Positions 16,932-26,025 of a stretch of DNA of 64,000 nucleotides are shown piece by piece (position 1 is the stretch's first letter; every line of letters begins with the position of its first letter). Origin of the DNA: Bacteroidota bacterium (lineage in GTDB: Bacteria; Bacteroidota; Bacteroidia; Chitinophagales; Chitinophagaceae); assembly GCA_016868775.1 (NCBI GenBank), contig VGFT01000003.1:124001-188000 (forward strand), written 5' to 3'. The notes under the pieces were generated by a model. That model was not told where the DNA came from, searched no databases, and saw only the letters and a program-made list of their open reading frames with translations. The position numbers and the translations under genes are program-made.

Positions 16932-18209
16932 TTAATGGGCACATGCCGATCGTTCGATCAACTGATCACGACCCGGACCATTCGAAACAAACCGAACCGG
17001 AACCCCCAGGTACGATTCAATGAATTGAATGTATTCCTGCATGAGAGTTGGCAACTCAGCGGGCTGCCGGAATTCCGTGATCGGCTGTTGCCAACCGGAA
17101 AAGGAACGGTAAAGGGGTTTCAAGGAAGGGGCAATTAACTCAAACGGCATTTGATCCGTCTTTACCCCGTTGATTTCATAGGCCATACCCACTTGAAGCG
17201 TGGCAAACGTATCCAATACATCCGCTTTGGTCATCACCAATGCCGTTACCCCATTGAGCATACAGGCATATTTCAATGCTACCAGATCGATCCAGCCGCA
17301 ACGTCGGGGTCTTCCAGTCGTAGCCCCGAACTCACTACCAATCTGACGCAACCGCTCACCGGTCTCATCGTTTAATTCCGTGGGAAACGGACCGCCGCCC
17401 ACACGGGTGCAATAAGCCTTCGTGACGCCATAAACTTCCCGGATCGTTTGCGGGGCAATACCCAATCCGCTGCAAACCCCTGCCGATATGGTGTTGGAAG
17501 ATGTAACAAAGGGGAAGGTCCCAAAATCAATATCCAGCATACTGCCCTGGGCACCTTCGGCCAGCACTTTTCGTCCGGAGGCGATGGCCTCATTAATGAA
17601 ATACTCTCCGTTCACCACATGGAGCGTGCGCAAAAATTCAATGGCCTCAAAAAATTCCGTCTCCCAGGCAGCAATATCTTCCGCGAAACCGTGATTATCG
17701 AGCAACTGCTGGTGCTTGAGCCGAAGCTTCTGGTATTGTGCCGTAAAATCGGCATCCAGCAGATTCCCCACCCGAAGGCCGTTGCGACCGGTTTTGTCCA
17801 TGTATGTCGGACCAATCCCCTTCAACGTTGAACCGATCTTTTGTTCGCCTTTGGCCAGTTCAGCGGCTTTATCCAACGCACGGTGCGTGGGAAGAATCAG
17901 GTGTGCCCGCTGCGCGATGAACAGATTTTTTTTGACATCCACCCCGAGGGCAGCCACGGCGGCACATTCTTTTTTTAAGGTGACGGGGTCGAGCACCACG
18001 CCGTTACCAATCAAGTTTTGAATGCCGGGATGAAAGATCCCGGAGGGGATCTGATGCAGTACGATCTTTTGTCCGTTTACATACAAGGTATGCCCCGCAT
18101 TGGGTCCGCCTTGGAACCGAGCAACCAGTGAATAATCTTTGGCAAAAAAATCAACGATCTTACCCTTTCCCTCATCGCCCCATTGCATACCAAGAATAAC
18201 ATCTACCAT
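16932..18209 (-). CDS. purA: Adenylosuccinate synthetase
   Basis: A 425-residue GTP-dependent enzyme joining IMP and aspartate to adenylosuccinate in AMP synthesis. The N-terminal QWGDEGKGKIVD loop, GPNAGHTLYVNG, the GIGPTYMDKTGRNGLRVG segment and the RRCGWIDLVALKYA segment are all present. Length matches the family. An exact -7 promoter box lies 35 bases upstream. Confidence 0.98.
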   Translation of the reverse strand: MVDVILGMQWGDEGKGKIVDFFAKDYSLVARFQGGPNAGHTLYVNGQKIVLHQIPSGIFHPGIQNLIGNGVVLDPVTLKKECAAVAALGVDVKKNLFIAQRAHLILPTHRALDKAAELAKGEQKIGSTLKGIGPTYMDKTGRNGLRVGNLLDADFTAQYQKLRLKHQQLLDNHGFAEDIAAWETEFFEAIEFLRTLHVVNGEYFINEAIASGRKVLAEGAQGSMLDIDFGTFPFVTSSNTISAGVCSGLGIAPQTIREVYGVTKAYCTRVGGGPFPTELNDETGERLRQIGSEFGATTGRPRRCGWIDLVALKYACMLNGVTALVMTKADVLDTFATLQVGMAYEINGVKTDQMPFELIAPSLKPLYRSFSGWQQPITEFRQPAELPTLMQEYIQFIESYLGVPVRFVSNGPGRDQLIERSACAH

Positions 18210-18243
18210 GATCAGAAATTGTATTGCGCGGATCGGCGCGACG

Positions 18244-18251
18244 CAAAAATA
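18244..18251 (-). promoter_or_regulatory. -7 promoter box for purA (TATTTTTG)
   Basis: On the minus strand the octamer reads TATTTTTG, exact to TAnnTTTG, 35 bases before the purA start. Confidence 0.5.
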
Positions 18252-18322
18252 ATGGGAGGAGAGGGCATCCCCTTAATAAAAAAGCGAAATGGTGATAAGG
18301 GAAAAAAGCATGGGGATAAATC

Positions 18323-21300
18323 CTATCGGATCATAACCACCGTACCCTTTTTAGTGATCACGCGATTGTCTTTGGTCAATCCCTCGATCATCCATACATA
18401 GGTTCCGGCCGGCTGCTCCGCCCCGCTCCAACGGCCATCCCACCCATTATTTAATTGGGTGGTGCTGAAGACCAGTTGCCCCCATCGATTGAATACCTTG
18501 AAGTAGTTGTAAGACTTCATGCCCACGGGGAAGGGGGTGAATTTGTCGTTTTTCCCATCGCCATTGGGCGTAAAACCGGTTGGCACATAGATATCGGGAC
18601 CTTTGTAAACTCTTACCTTAACATACCCCTCTCCTCTGCATCCGGCTTGCGTGTAGGCAAGTACGCGGTATTGAATATCTTGTCCGATCGCCCCCACGGT
18701 TACAACCGGGTTGGCAATGGTGGGATTGCTCAGGCCCACCGAAGGCGACCATACAAAATTGGTCGCATCTGGATCGTTTGGCACCGCCAACAACTGAAAC
18801 TGATCGCCCGGATATCCAATGGTGTCGAACGGATAGGTTTTGAGTTTTAGGGGTGGGGTAACATCAATGGTCATCGTATCGGTAACCAACGAGGCACAAC
18901 CGTTGGCATCTGCCAAAATGGATAAGGTATAGGTGATGTCTTTCGAAGGCGTGGAGATCGGATTGGGAATGGTTGTACTACTCAGATAGGTCGCGGGCGT
19001 CCACCGGTATTGTACCCCACCGGAGGCCTGGAGTTGATAGGTTTGTCCGTAGCAAATGAATCTGTCCGGGCCTGCATTGGGGATCGGAGCAGGGTTCACA
19101 TTGACAACCACGGTATCATTGGCCGCACAACGACCATAGGTAACGGTCACGATGTATTGAGTGGTGACCGTCGGACTCGCCACCGGATTGGGAATGGTGG
19201 TATTGCTCAGGGCGGTGCCCGGCGTCCAGCTGTATAATAATCCGTTTGAAATAACACTTAGCTGTGTTGACTTGCTTTCGCAGATGGTAGGGTCGGTTTG
19301 TGGCGTGAGGGTGAGATCGTTGGTGAGTCCGACGGTCGTATTAAAACTTGTATTGCAATTCAATCCGTCTTTGACCAACACCACGTAGTTGCCCGGTGCC
19401 ACGTTGAAGGTGGTGGTCGACTGCCAGGTAGCACCGCCATCGATCGAATACTGATAGTTTCCGTTGCCGCCGGTGGCCGTAACCACGATCTGTCCGTCGT
19501 TACCCCCGTTACAAGTGGCGTTGGTATTAGCCGAAACGGCATTCAAGGCGTTGGGTTGTGTAACGGAAATCGGAGTGGTGGTTAAACAGCCGTTGTTATC
19601 GCGAATGTGCACGGTGTACGATCCGGCTGCCACCAGAAAACTATCGATGCTTTGCCAAGTGGTACCGTTCAGTGAATATTGGTAGGGACTCGTGCCGCCA
19701 TTTCCCGTAACGCGGATGATTCCATTGGATTGCCCATTGCAGACGACCGCAACGGTGGTTGCGACCCCGGCAAGGGCCGTGGGTTGCCCCACGGTAATGG
19801 TTAGGTTGCCAAAACAACCATTCGACTCCCGGAAATAAACCGTGTAATTCCCGGCGGCTAACCCGGTGAATTGATTACTGGATTGCCAATTGGTGTTGTC
19901 CAACGAATATTGATACGGCGCGCTTCCCACCGTTGGTTGAGTAACCGTGATGGTTCCGGTATTCCCGCCAAAACAAAGCGCATCGGTTTTGGTAGCGGTA
20001 GTGGCCAATGGCGGTCCGACGGCAACGTTTATGTTCTGAACGTTGGTAGCACAGCCGGCGGCATCGCGAACCACGACGATATGTGCACCGGCAGAAAGAT
20101 TGGTGAATGTGTAGGGAATCGATCCAGATACAAAGGCGCCGTTATCGAGGGAGAAAGTATAAGGACCGCTTCCGGTAACGGTGTTGATCGTTAGGGTACC
20201 GTTTGTAGCTCCCTGACATCCGGTTGCTGCACTGGTGAGCCCGGCAGAAAGCGGAGGACCCGCAGCGACCGGTACATTCAACGTTCGCGTACAACCCAAG
20301 GCATCGCGAATGGTGACCACACGATTACCCGGCGCAAGATTGGAGAAGGTAAACGGAGAGGTGCCGGCTTGTAAAGCCCCGCCATCGATCCCGAATGTAA
20401 AAGGAGCAATGCCGGCCGTGGTGGTGACCGTCACGGTACCATTGTTAACCGTGGGACAAGAAGTAGCCGTTGCAGAAGCGGTTCCATCGGCCCCGGTACC
20501 CACATTTACGATTACATTGAGCAAATTCGTTGTGCACCCGTTGCTAAGGTCTTTGACCAAAATCGTATAACCGCCTGCGGCGAGGTTCGAAAAGGTATGG
20601 GGGATTGTACCTGCCACCGGGGCACCATTGTTCAAACTGAAGGTATACGGACCGGTTCCTCCAACCGAGGTAACCGTAATAGAACCATTGCTCACGCCCG
20701 TACAAGCGGTTGCCTGATTGGTTGTGGTGGCCGGAAGCGCTCCGGCCAACGTTACGGAGGCCGTGAGGGTTAGCGTACAAACGCCAGAGGCATCTTTTAC
20801 GTTGATGGTATATGCCCCCTGGGCCAGACCGGTGAACGTGTTCGACGTCTGCCAGGTAGTACCGCCATCGATGGAGTATTGATACGGAGTGGATCCACCG
20901 GAAACACCATTGATCGTGATGGAACCGTTATTGGTTCCGCAGGAAGCAGGCTGAACCGCAGCCGTACCTAACAACGAAGAAGGAAGCTTCACAACATTGA
21001 CGGAGTCCGTAAACACGATGTCGTTGTTGGGATTGTTGCAATCGCGGTACCGAACCTCGAGGTAATACTTGGTGTTGGGAGTAGGCGGACAAACATTATT
21101 GATCGTCAGACCAAGCTTGCCCGGTGCGGTGGTGGCGGTATCCAATCCGCCTCCGGGGGCAGAGCTGGCCACCACGTTCCCATTCAGGATCAAACTGGCT
21201 GATTTGAACGTCGGTGATCCGCCGCTGGGAATGAAACGCCAGCATTCGTTCATCGCGTTGTTGCCCCAAACGGTTGCATTTCGGCCATTGACGGTTATGG

Positions 21301-22024
21301 CCTTGGTACGGGTGCCGTCTTGCATCCCGAGTATGGCTCGTCCGCCATTCCAACCAGAACAAGAGGGCTTATCCTTGATATAAATTTCCACAATTCCGGT
21401 GCCTTCGTACAACACCATTTGATGCGTAGCAAAAAACTGGGAGCAGGAGCTGGAGAAATAGGGAACCTCATTAAAGCTGGCAACCAACCGGCGTTTGGGT
21501 GCGGTTCCTTCAATACGGTATTCGATCCGCTTGTTGGATCCGGGTTGATCGATGTCGATGTCGTGGTAAGGACCAAAGATCATATTTGGCGCATAGGTAG
21601 TACTGGGAATGGTACCACCCGCTGCAATGGAATAGCCGCTTCCGGTAGAGGCGCGGGAAATATCAAAACTGATGGCCGAGTTGGTTCCAATGATCAGGGA
21701 AGAGTAAGAGGTTCCGTAATAACAAATGGGGAAAGGAGTGGTGATCGCAGAGGTCCACTGATCATCATTCCCAAAAGAGTTGATGAGGGAGGTAACATCA
21801 ATGCCCGCAGCGGTTACCCAGGGAAAGGGCTGATGGGCTGGCGTTGTTATTACGTAATCGGAGCTGTTTTTGATGTGGGGGACGGCCGCCGTGATGTTGG
21901 TGCAGTTGGTACCGCAGGGAAGGTTGATCGTCCGGTTGGCGATCTCAAAGGTGGTAGCCGGATTTTGAGCGTAAAGACCCAACGAACAAGCAATCAAAAA
22001 AATCGAAAAAACAAGATATCTCAT
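18323..22024 (-). CDS. Giant secreted adhesin-like protein with SprB repeats and gliding-motility C-terminal domain
   Basis: A 1233-residue protein with a signal peptide (MRYLVFSIFLIACSLGLYAQ). Residues about 20-300 form a beta-sandwich region resembling the N-terminal part of other surface proteins of the phylum. Residues about 350-905 are seven tandem SprB-type repeats of about 79 residues, each with a C-x-G/N-x-x-(N/D)G core and a YQYS(I/L) or YTFSL strand. Three Ig/PKD-like domains follow to about 1140. The end, from PTGFTPNGDGKNDKF to GTVVMIR, is the CHU_C gliding-motility-associated C-terminal (type B T9SS sorting) domain. It is probably exported by T9SS to the cell surface. Confidence 0.92.
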   Translation of the reverse strand: MRYLVFSIFLIACSLGLYAQNPATTFEIANRTINLPCGTNCTNITAAVPHIKNSSDYVITTPAHQPFPWVTAAGIDVTSLINSFGNDDQWTSAITTPFPICYYGTSYSSLIIGTNSAISFDISRASTGSGYSIAAGGTIPSTTYAPNMIFGPYHDIDIDQPGSNKRIEYRIEGTAPKRRLVASFNEVPYFSSSCSQFFATHQMVLYEGTGIVEIYIKDKPSCSGWNGGRAILGMQDGTRTKAITVNGRNATVWGNNAMNECWRFIPSGGSPTFKSASLILNGNVVASSAPGGGLDTATTAPGKLGLTINNVCPPTPNTKYYLEVRYRDCNNPNNDIVFTDSVNVVKLPSSLLGTAAVQPASCGTNNGSITINGVSGGSTPYQYSIDGGTTWQTSNTFTGLAQGAYTINVKDASGVCTLTLTASVTLAGALPATTTNQATACTGVSNGSITVTSVGGTGPYTFSLNNGAPVAGTIPHTFSNLAAGGYTILVKDLSNGCTTNLLNVIVNVGTGADGTASATATSCPTVNNGTVTVTTTAGIAPFTFGIDGGALQAGTSPFTFSNLAPGNRVVTIRDALGCTRTLNVPVAAGPPLSAGLTSAATGCQGATNGTLTINTVTGSGPYTFSLDNGAFVSGSIPYTFTNLSAGAHIVVVRDAAGCATNVQNINVAVGPPLATTATKTDALCFGGNTGTITVTQPTVGSAPYQYSLDNTNWQSSNQFTGLAAGNYTVYFRESNGCFGNLTITVGQPTALAGVATTVAVVCNGQSNGIIRVTGNGGTSPYQYSLNGTTWQSIDSFLVAAGSYTVHIRDNNGCLTTTPISVTQPNALNAVSANTNATCNGGNDGQIVVTATGGNGNYQYSIDGGATWQSTTTFNVAPGNYVVLVKDGLNCNTSFNTTVGLTNDLTLTPQTDPTICESKSTQLSVISNGLLYSWTPGTALSNTTIPNPVASPTVTTQYIVTVTYGRCAANDTVVVNVNPAPIPNAGPDRFICYGQTYQLQASGGVQYRWTPATYLSSTTIPNPISTPSKDITYTLSILADANGCASLVTDTMTIDVTPPLKLKTYPFDTIGYPGDQFQLLAVPNDPDATNFVWSPSVGLSNPTIANPVVTVGAIGQDIQYRVLAYTQAGCRGEGYVKVRVYKGPDIYVPTGFTPNGDGKNDKFTPFPVGMKSYNYFKVFNRWGQLVFSTTQLNNGWDGRWSGAEQPAGTYVWMIEGLTKDNRVITKKGTVVMIR
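19309..20977 (-). repeat. Seven tandem SprB-type repeats (about 237 bases each)
   Basis: The translated repeats begin near SLLGTAAVQPASCGTNNGS and end near NTTVGLTNDLT. Copies differ enough in sequence that they are diverged protein repeats, not identical DNA units. Borders are approximate, from residue counting. Confidence 0.8.
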
Positions 22025-22030
22025 AAGCGT

Positions 22031-22058
22031 TTGGCGCCTGCTCGAAAGCGGGAGCCAA
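22031..22058. other. Strong hairpin six bases before the adhesin start codon
   Basis: On the plus strand TTGGC, CC and GCT (22031-22042) pair with AGC, GG and GCCAA (22047-22058) around CGAA. On the minus-strand mRNA the loop is UUCG and the stem has two single mismatches. A second weaker stem, CAAGAT/ATCTTG with an A/T-only loop, is at 22059-22077. Both fall in the 60 bases between the rel stop and the adhesin ATG. Confidence 0.75.
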
Positions 22059-22084
22059 CAAGATAAAAAAAATCTTGGGATGAC

Positions 22085-24331
22085 TCAAGGGGAAACCGAA
22101 AGATCTTCGACATCGTAGCGATTAACCGTTTCGATGCCAGGTAATTGCATTAGGCGGCGCACGAGTTCGTCCAATTCTTCCCGGTCGTGTACATAGACCT
22201 TGATATTCCCCTCAAAGACCCCTTCCCGAGCCTCGATGGTCAGAGCCCCGATGTTGATCCGCATCTCGCCGGAGATCAGGTTGGTGATCTTGCTGACCAC
22301 CCCTACGTCATCCATTCCAATGATCTTGATGCCCGTCAGGAAGGCGATCTCCTTGTTCTTAGCCCAGCGGGTCTTGACAACGCGGTGCGCATAGCTGGCC
22401 AGAAGCCTGGCCGCATTGGGGCAGTTGGTACGATGAATCGTCAATCCCTTTCCGGTGGTCACGAAACCAAATACATCATCGCCCGGAATGGGTTTGCAGC
22501 AATTGGCCAGTTGATATACGATCTTGTCACTCCGTTCTCCAAAGATGATCAGCTCGGCATCTCGTTTCCCCAATCCCGAGATGAATTCCGGTTTCTCAAC
22601 CAAGGGAGGCTTGATCGGTTTCGGAGCCTCTAGTTTGTCCCCCACCACTTGAAACTCTTTCAATTCCTTTAGATCAATGCGCTTGACAGCGATCTGATAG
22701 TATAATTCAAGCGTATTGTCGAGCTTGTACCAACGCAGTAATTCATCCAAATTATGTGGAGAAACAGAGACCCCCAGCCCTTCCAATTTTCGTTGCAGCG
22801 TGTATTTTCCCTCTTCTGCGATTTGGCGCTTTTCTTCTCTTAACGAATCGCGGATGCGACCTTTGGCCTTGGAGGTGACAACAAAATTCAGCCAGTCTTC
22901 CGAAGCTTTTTGTTTGCTGCTGGTGATGATCTCCACCTGGTCGCCGCTATGCAGTTTGTGGCTGATGGGAACGAGCTTATGATTAACCTTTGCCCCAATG
23001 GTCTTTACCCCGATGGCACTGTGGATGGAGAACGCAAAATCAAGTGCCGTGGAACCAACCGGCAGCATTTTTACATCGCCCTTGGGTGTATACACATAAA
23101 TCTCTTCGGCCAGAAAACTGGTTTTGAAGTCCTGCAAGAAATCGATCGAATCGGTTTCCTGGTTGGCGATCACTTCCCGGATCTGCTGAAACCATTGGTC
23201 GAACCGGCTTTCATCTCCCGCCCCCTCCTTGTATTTCCAATGCGCCGCCAAACCTTTCTCGGCAATCTCATTCATTCGTCGCGTACGGATCTGAACTTCC
23301 ACCCATCGACCTTGCGGTCCCATTACCGTGGTGTGCAAGGCCTCGTAGCCATTCGATTTGGGATTGCTCAACCAATCGCGCAAACGCTCGGGTGCGGGGG
23401 AGTATTGATCGGTGATCAGGGAATACACTTTCCAGCAATCAGCTTTTTCATTTTCCGGATCCACTTCCAGAATGATCCGGATCGCAAACAAATCGTACAC
23501 CTCTTCAAAGGCCACGCCCTTTTTTTTCATCTTGTTCCAGATGGAGTGGATGCTTTTGGGTCGGCCAAAGATCTCTGCAGAAATGTCTGCCTCCTCAATT
23601 TTATCGCGGATGGGCTTGATGAATTCGTTGATGTATTTGGTTCGTTCCTTTTTGGTCTCTGCGAGTTTGCGTGCGATCTCCTTGTACGTATCGGTCTCCA
23701 TGTACTTCATCGCCAGATCCTCCATTTCGATCTTGATGTTGTACAAGCCCATACGATGCGCCAGGGGCGCATAGAGATAGACGGTCTCGGAGGAGACCTT
23801 GAGCTGCTTGTCGTGCTTCATGCAATCCAGCGTACGCATGTTGTGCAAACGATCGGCCAATTTGATCAGGATCACGCGTGGGTCGTCGGTCAAGGTCAGC
23901 AAGATCTTCTTGAAATTCTCGGCCTGCTTGGAGGCATTCACGTCAACCACGTTCGCGATCTTGGTAAGTCCATCTACGATCTTGGTGATCTCTGGGCCGA
24001 ATTCCCGTTTGATGTCATCGAGTGTGATATCGGTATCCTCCACCGTATCGTGCAGCAAACAACAGATCGCGGAGCGGATCCCCAAGCCGATCTCCTCGGC
24101 ACAAATCTTGGCCACGGCAATGGGATGCAATACATAAGGCTCGCCGCTTTTTCGCCGCATGGTCTTGTGCGCGTCGGCCGACATCTCAAACGCCGTGCGG
24201 AGGAGTAGCTTGTCGCCGGGCTTCATTTTATTCTTCAGTACCCGCAAGAGGGACCGATATTCACGCAGAATGAGCTTTTTTTCCTCTTCCGGCGACAGGT
24301 TGTATTTAGGGGTGAGAACGGCCGTTTCCAT
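22085..24331 (-). CDS. rel: Bifunctional (p)ppGpp synthetase/hydrolase, Rel/Spo homologue
   Basis: A 748-residue long RSH protein controlling the stringent response. The HD hydrolase domain includes LLHDTVEDTD (His 94, Asp 95). The RelA_SpoT synthetase domain contains GRPKSIHSIWNKMKKKG and YEALHTTVMGPQGRWVEVQIRT. A TGS domain (IYVYTPKGDVKMLPVGSTALDFAFSIHSAIG) and a C-terminal ACT domain (GIKIIGMDDVGVVSKITNLI) follow. Residues of both activities look intact, so it is probably bifunctional. It is the only RSH in this window. Confidence 0.96.
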   Translation of the reverse strand: METAVLTPKYNLSPEEEKKLILREYRSLLRVLKNKMKPGDKLLLRTAFEMSADAHKTMRRKSGEPYVLHPIAVAKICAEEIGLGIRSAICCLLHDTVEDTDITLDDIKREFGPEITKIVDGLTKIANVVDVNASKQAENFKKILLTLTDDPRVILIKLADRLHNMRTLDCMKHDKQLKVSSETVYLYAPLAHRMGLYNIKIEMEDLAMKYMETDTYKEIARKLAETKKERTKYINEFIKPIRDKIEEADISAEIFGRPKSIHSIWNKMKKKGVAFEEVYDLFAIRIILEVDPENEKADCWKVYSLITDQYSPAPERLRDWLSNPKSNGYEALHTTVMGPQGRWVEVQIRTRRMNEIAEKGLAAHWKYKEGAGDESRFDQWFQQIREVIANQETDSIDFLQDFKTSFLAEEIYVYTPKGDVKMLPVGSTALDFAFSIHSAIGVKTIGAKVNHKLVPISHKLHSGDQVEIITSSKQKASEDWLNFVVTSKAKGRIRDSLREEKRQIAEEGKYTLQRKLEGLGVSVSPHNLDELLRWYKLDNTLELYYQIAVKRIDLKELKEFQVVGDKLEAPKPIKPPLVEKPEFISGLGKRDAELIIFGERSDKIVYQLANCCKPIPGDDVFGFVTTGKGLTIHRTNCPNAARLLASYAHRVVKTRWAKNKEIAFLTGIKIIGMDDVGVVSKITNLISGEMRINIGALTIEAREGVFEGNIKVYVHDREELDELVRRLMQLPGIETVNRYDVEDLSVSP

Positions 24332-24378
24332 GACCTACGAATTTACCGATTTCCGGCGAGCCGACCGATGCTTTTCCC

Positions 24379-24386
24379 TACCTTTG
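24379..24386 (+). promoter_or_regulatory. -7 promoter box for tRNA-Leu and tig (TACCTTTG)
   Basis: Exact TAnnTTTG octamer 30 bases before the mature tRNA 5' end. A CCGGCC/GGCCGG inverted repeat (24399-24412) lies in the tRNA leader. Confidence 0.6.
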
Positions 24387-24416
24387 CCCTCCCAAAATCC
24401 GGCCTCGGCCGGTATC

Positions 24417-24501
24417 CCGGATGTGGTGAAATTGGTAGACACGTCAGACTTAGGATCTGATGCCGCAAGGTGTGGGGGTTCGAGTCCCTCCATCCGGACC
24501 A
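24417..24501 (+). tRNA. tRNA-Leu (anticodon TAG)
   Basis: An 85-base tRNA. The acceptor stem CCGGATG pairs with CATCCGG, followed by discriminator A and an encoded CCA (24499-24501). The D-loop has GAAATTGGTAGACAC, the anticodon loop reads ACTTAGGA with TAG, a long variable arm (TGCCGCAAGGTGT) marks a class II tRNA, and the T arm is GGGGG-TTCGAGT-CCCTC. The long arm and anticodon identify leucine. The trigger factor start codon lies only 17 bases beyond the CCA. Confidence 0.96.
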
Positions 24502-24518
24502 CTTGATCAAATCAACCT

Positions 24519-25895
24519 ATGGCCACTATTACCCGCGAACCCATTGGCGAATTGCACGAAAAAGTTACCCTGCGCCTCGAAAAATCAGATTATTTGCCCG
24601 CCTTTGAGCGTTCGTTGAAAGATTACGGCAAAAAGGCCAATATCCCCGGATTCCGCAAAGGCATGGTGCCGGTCGGACTGATCAAAAAAATGTACGGACC
24701 CTCTGTATTCACCGACGAGGTGCTGCGGACGGTCGACCGCGAACTGATCGGCTACCTGCAAACGGAGAAACTGGAGATCTTCGCCCAGCCCTTGCCACTC
24801 GAAACCGACATGCGTCAACTCGACGTGAACAATCCGCTTGACTATACTTTTCATTTCGAGATCGGCCGCAAGCCCGATTTTCAATTGACCGATCTGGGCA
24901 AAGCCAAAATAACCCGGTATGTGATCGAGGTCACGGATGAAATGATCGACCAAGAGATCACCCGTCTGCAAAACCGCTACGGGAATATGAAGGATCAAGA
25001 GGTGGTGGACAACGAAGAGCAAGTCCTCAACGTACAATTCACCGAAACCGACGCCCAGGGCGAACCGATCGAAAACGGAACGCAAAAAGACAATTCCCTG
25101 CTGGTTAAATATTTTGCTTCTTCCTTCAGAGATCAATGGATGGGAAAGAAAGTGGGAGACTCACTGGTAAATACCCTCGCCTCTGCCTTCGAGGAAAAAG
25201 AACGCAGCTGGATCGTAAGCGACCTGGGACTTCCGGCAGACGATGCCTCCGCGTTGGACAAGAACTTTCGCATCACCCTCACCAAAATTGGTTTGTTGGA
25301 GAAAAGAGCACTCGATGAATCCCTGTTCGAGCAACTATACCCCAACCAAGAAGTAAAAACCGAAGCAGATTTCAGAAACAAGATTCGCGAAGAAATCGGT
25401 GCGTATTGGACGGCTCAATCCAACAACCAGATCCAGGATCAGGTCTTTCATGCTCTGGTGGATCATACCACCATCCCCTTTCCGGAAGGGTTTTTGAAAA
25501 AATGGTTGCAAACGCAAGGAGAAAATCCCAAATCGGCCGAAGAGGTTGAAAAGGAATTCCCCACGTTTTGCAATCAGCTGAAATGGACCCTCATCTCGGA
25601 AAAGATCGTAAAAGATCAGGCCCTGCAGGTAAACCCCGACGAGATCCGCGCCTTTGCCCAGCAACAACTCTTCAGTAACATGGGCGGGGCCAACTTGGGA
25701 ATGGACCAACCCTGGGTCAGCGAATACACCGAAAGAATGATGAAGGATCGGAAATACGTGGAGGATGCCTACCACCGCATTCAATCCCAAAAAGTGATGG
25801 AATGGGGTGCCACGCAGATCAACCCAACCGATACCTCCATTGAAGCCGAGAAGTTTACTCAACTCGTCGAGGAATACCGGCACCATCACCATTGA
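24519..25895 (+). CDS. tig: Trigger factor
   Basis: A 458-residue ribosome-associated chaperone. The N-terminal ribosome-binding domain carries the GFRKGMVP signature (about residues 45-52). The middle region corresponds to the PPIase-like domain and the rest to the long helical C-terminal arms. The protein ends in RHHHH. It is directly behind tRNA-Leu and ahead of two clpP genes and clpX, the usual tig-clpP-clpX order with one extra clpP. No separate promoter is visible between the tRNA and tig. Confidence 0.93.
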   Translation: MATITREPIGELHEKVTLRLEKSDYLPAFERSLKDYGKKANIPGFRKGMVPVGLIKKMYGPSVFTDEVLRTVDRELIGYLQTEKLEIFAQPLPLETDMRQLDVNNPLDYTFHFEIGRKPDFQLTDLGKAKITRYVIEVTDEMIDQEITRLQNRYGNMKDQEVVDNEEQVLNVQFTETDAQGEPIENGTQKDNSLLVKYFASSFRDQWMGKKVGDSLVNTLASAFEEKERSWIVSDLGLPADDASALDKNFRITLTKIGLLEKRALDESLFEQLYPNQEVKTEADFRNKIREEIGAYWTAQSNNQIQDQVFHALVDHTTIPFPEGFLKKWLQTQGENPKSAEEVEKEFPTFCNQLKWTLISEKIVKDQALQVNPDEIRAFAQQQLFSNMGGANLGMDQPWVSEYTERMMKDRKYVEDAYHRIQSQKVMEWGATQINPTDTSIEAEKFTQLVEEYRHHHH

Positions 25896-25903
25896 TCGAA
25901 GCA

Positions 25904-25920
25904 GCTGACCTCCGGTCAGC
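25904..25920 (+). other. Perfect short hairpin after tig
   Basis: GCTGACC and GGTCAGC pair around a TCC loop nine bases after the tig stop. No T run follows, so it is a weak terminator at best or an mRNA 3'-end stabiliser. Confidence 0.5.
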
Positions 25921-25966
25921 CGTTGAGATGATGGAAATCGTGCTACGCCGACAAACTGTCACCGAT

Positions 25967-25997
25967 TTTGCCAATCCGTCGAATGGACGGATATTTG
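25967..25997 (+). promoter_or_regulatory. Probable promoter for the clpP genes (TTTG-N19-GATATTTG)
   Basis: TTTG at 25967-25970 and GATATTTG at 25990-25997 are 19 bases apart; the -7 box has one mismatch to TAnnTTTG. The first clpP ATG is 29 bases downstream. Confidence 0.45.
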
Positions 25998-26025
25998 ATA
26001 GAACGCACCTGCACAATCAAACTCC

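Noticed and set aside
19309-20977. Tandem repeat region considered as a CRISPR or satellite array
   Set aside because: The period is about 237 bases, copies are diverged at the DNA level and the frame encodes consistent SprB-type protein repeats.
22910-24208. A 432-codon open frame on the plus strand
   Set aside because: It lies wholly antisense to the well-supported rel gene, has no family-like sequence and reflects codon bias on the opposite strand.
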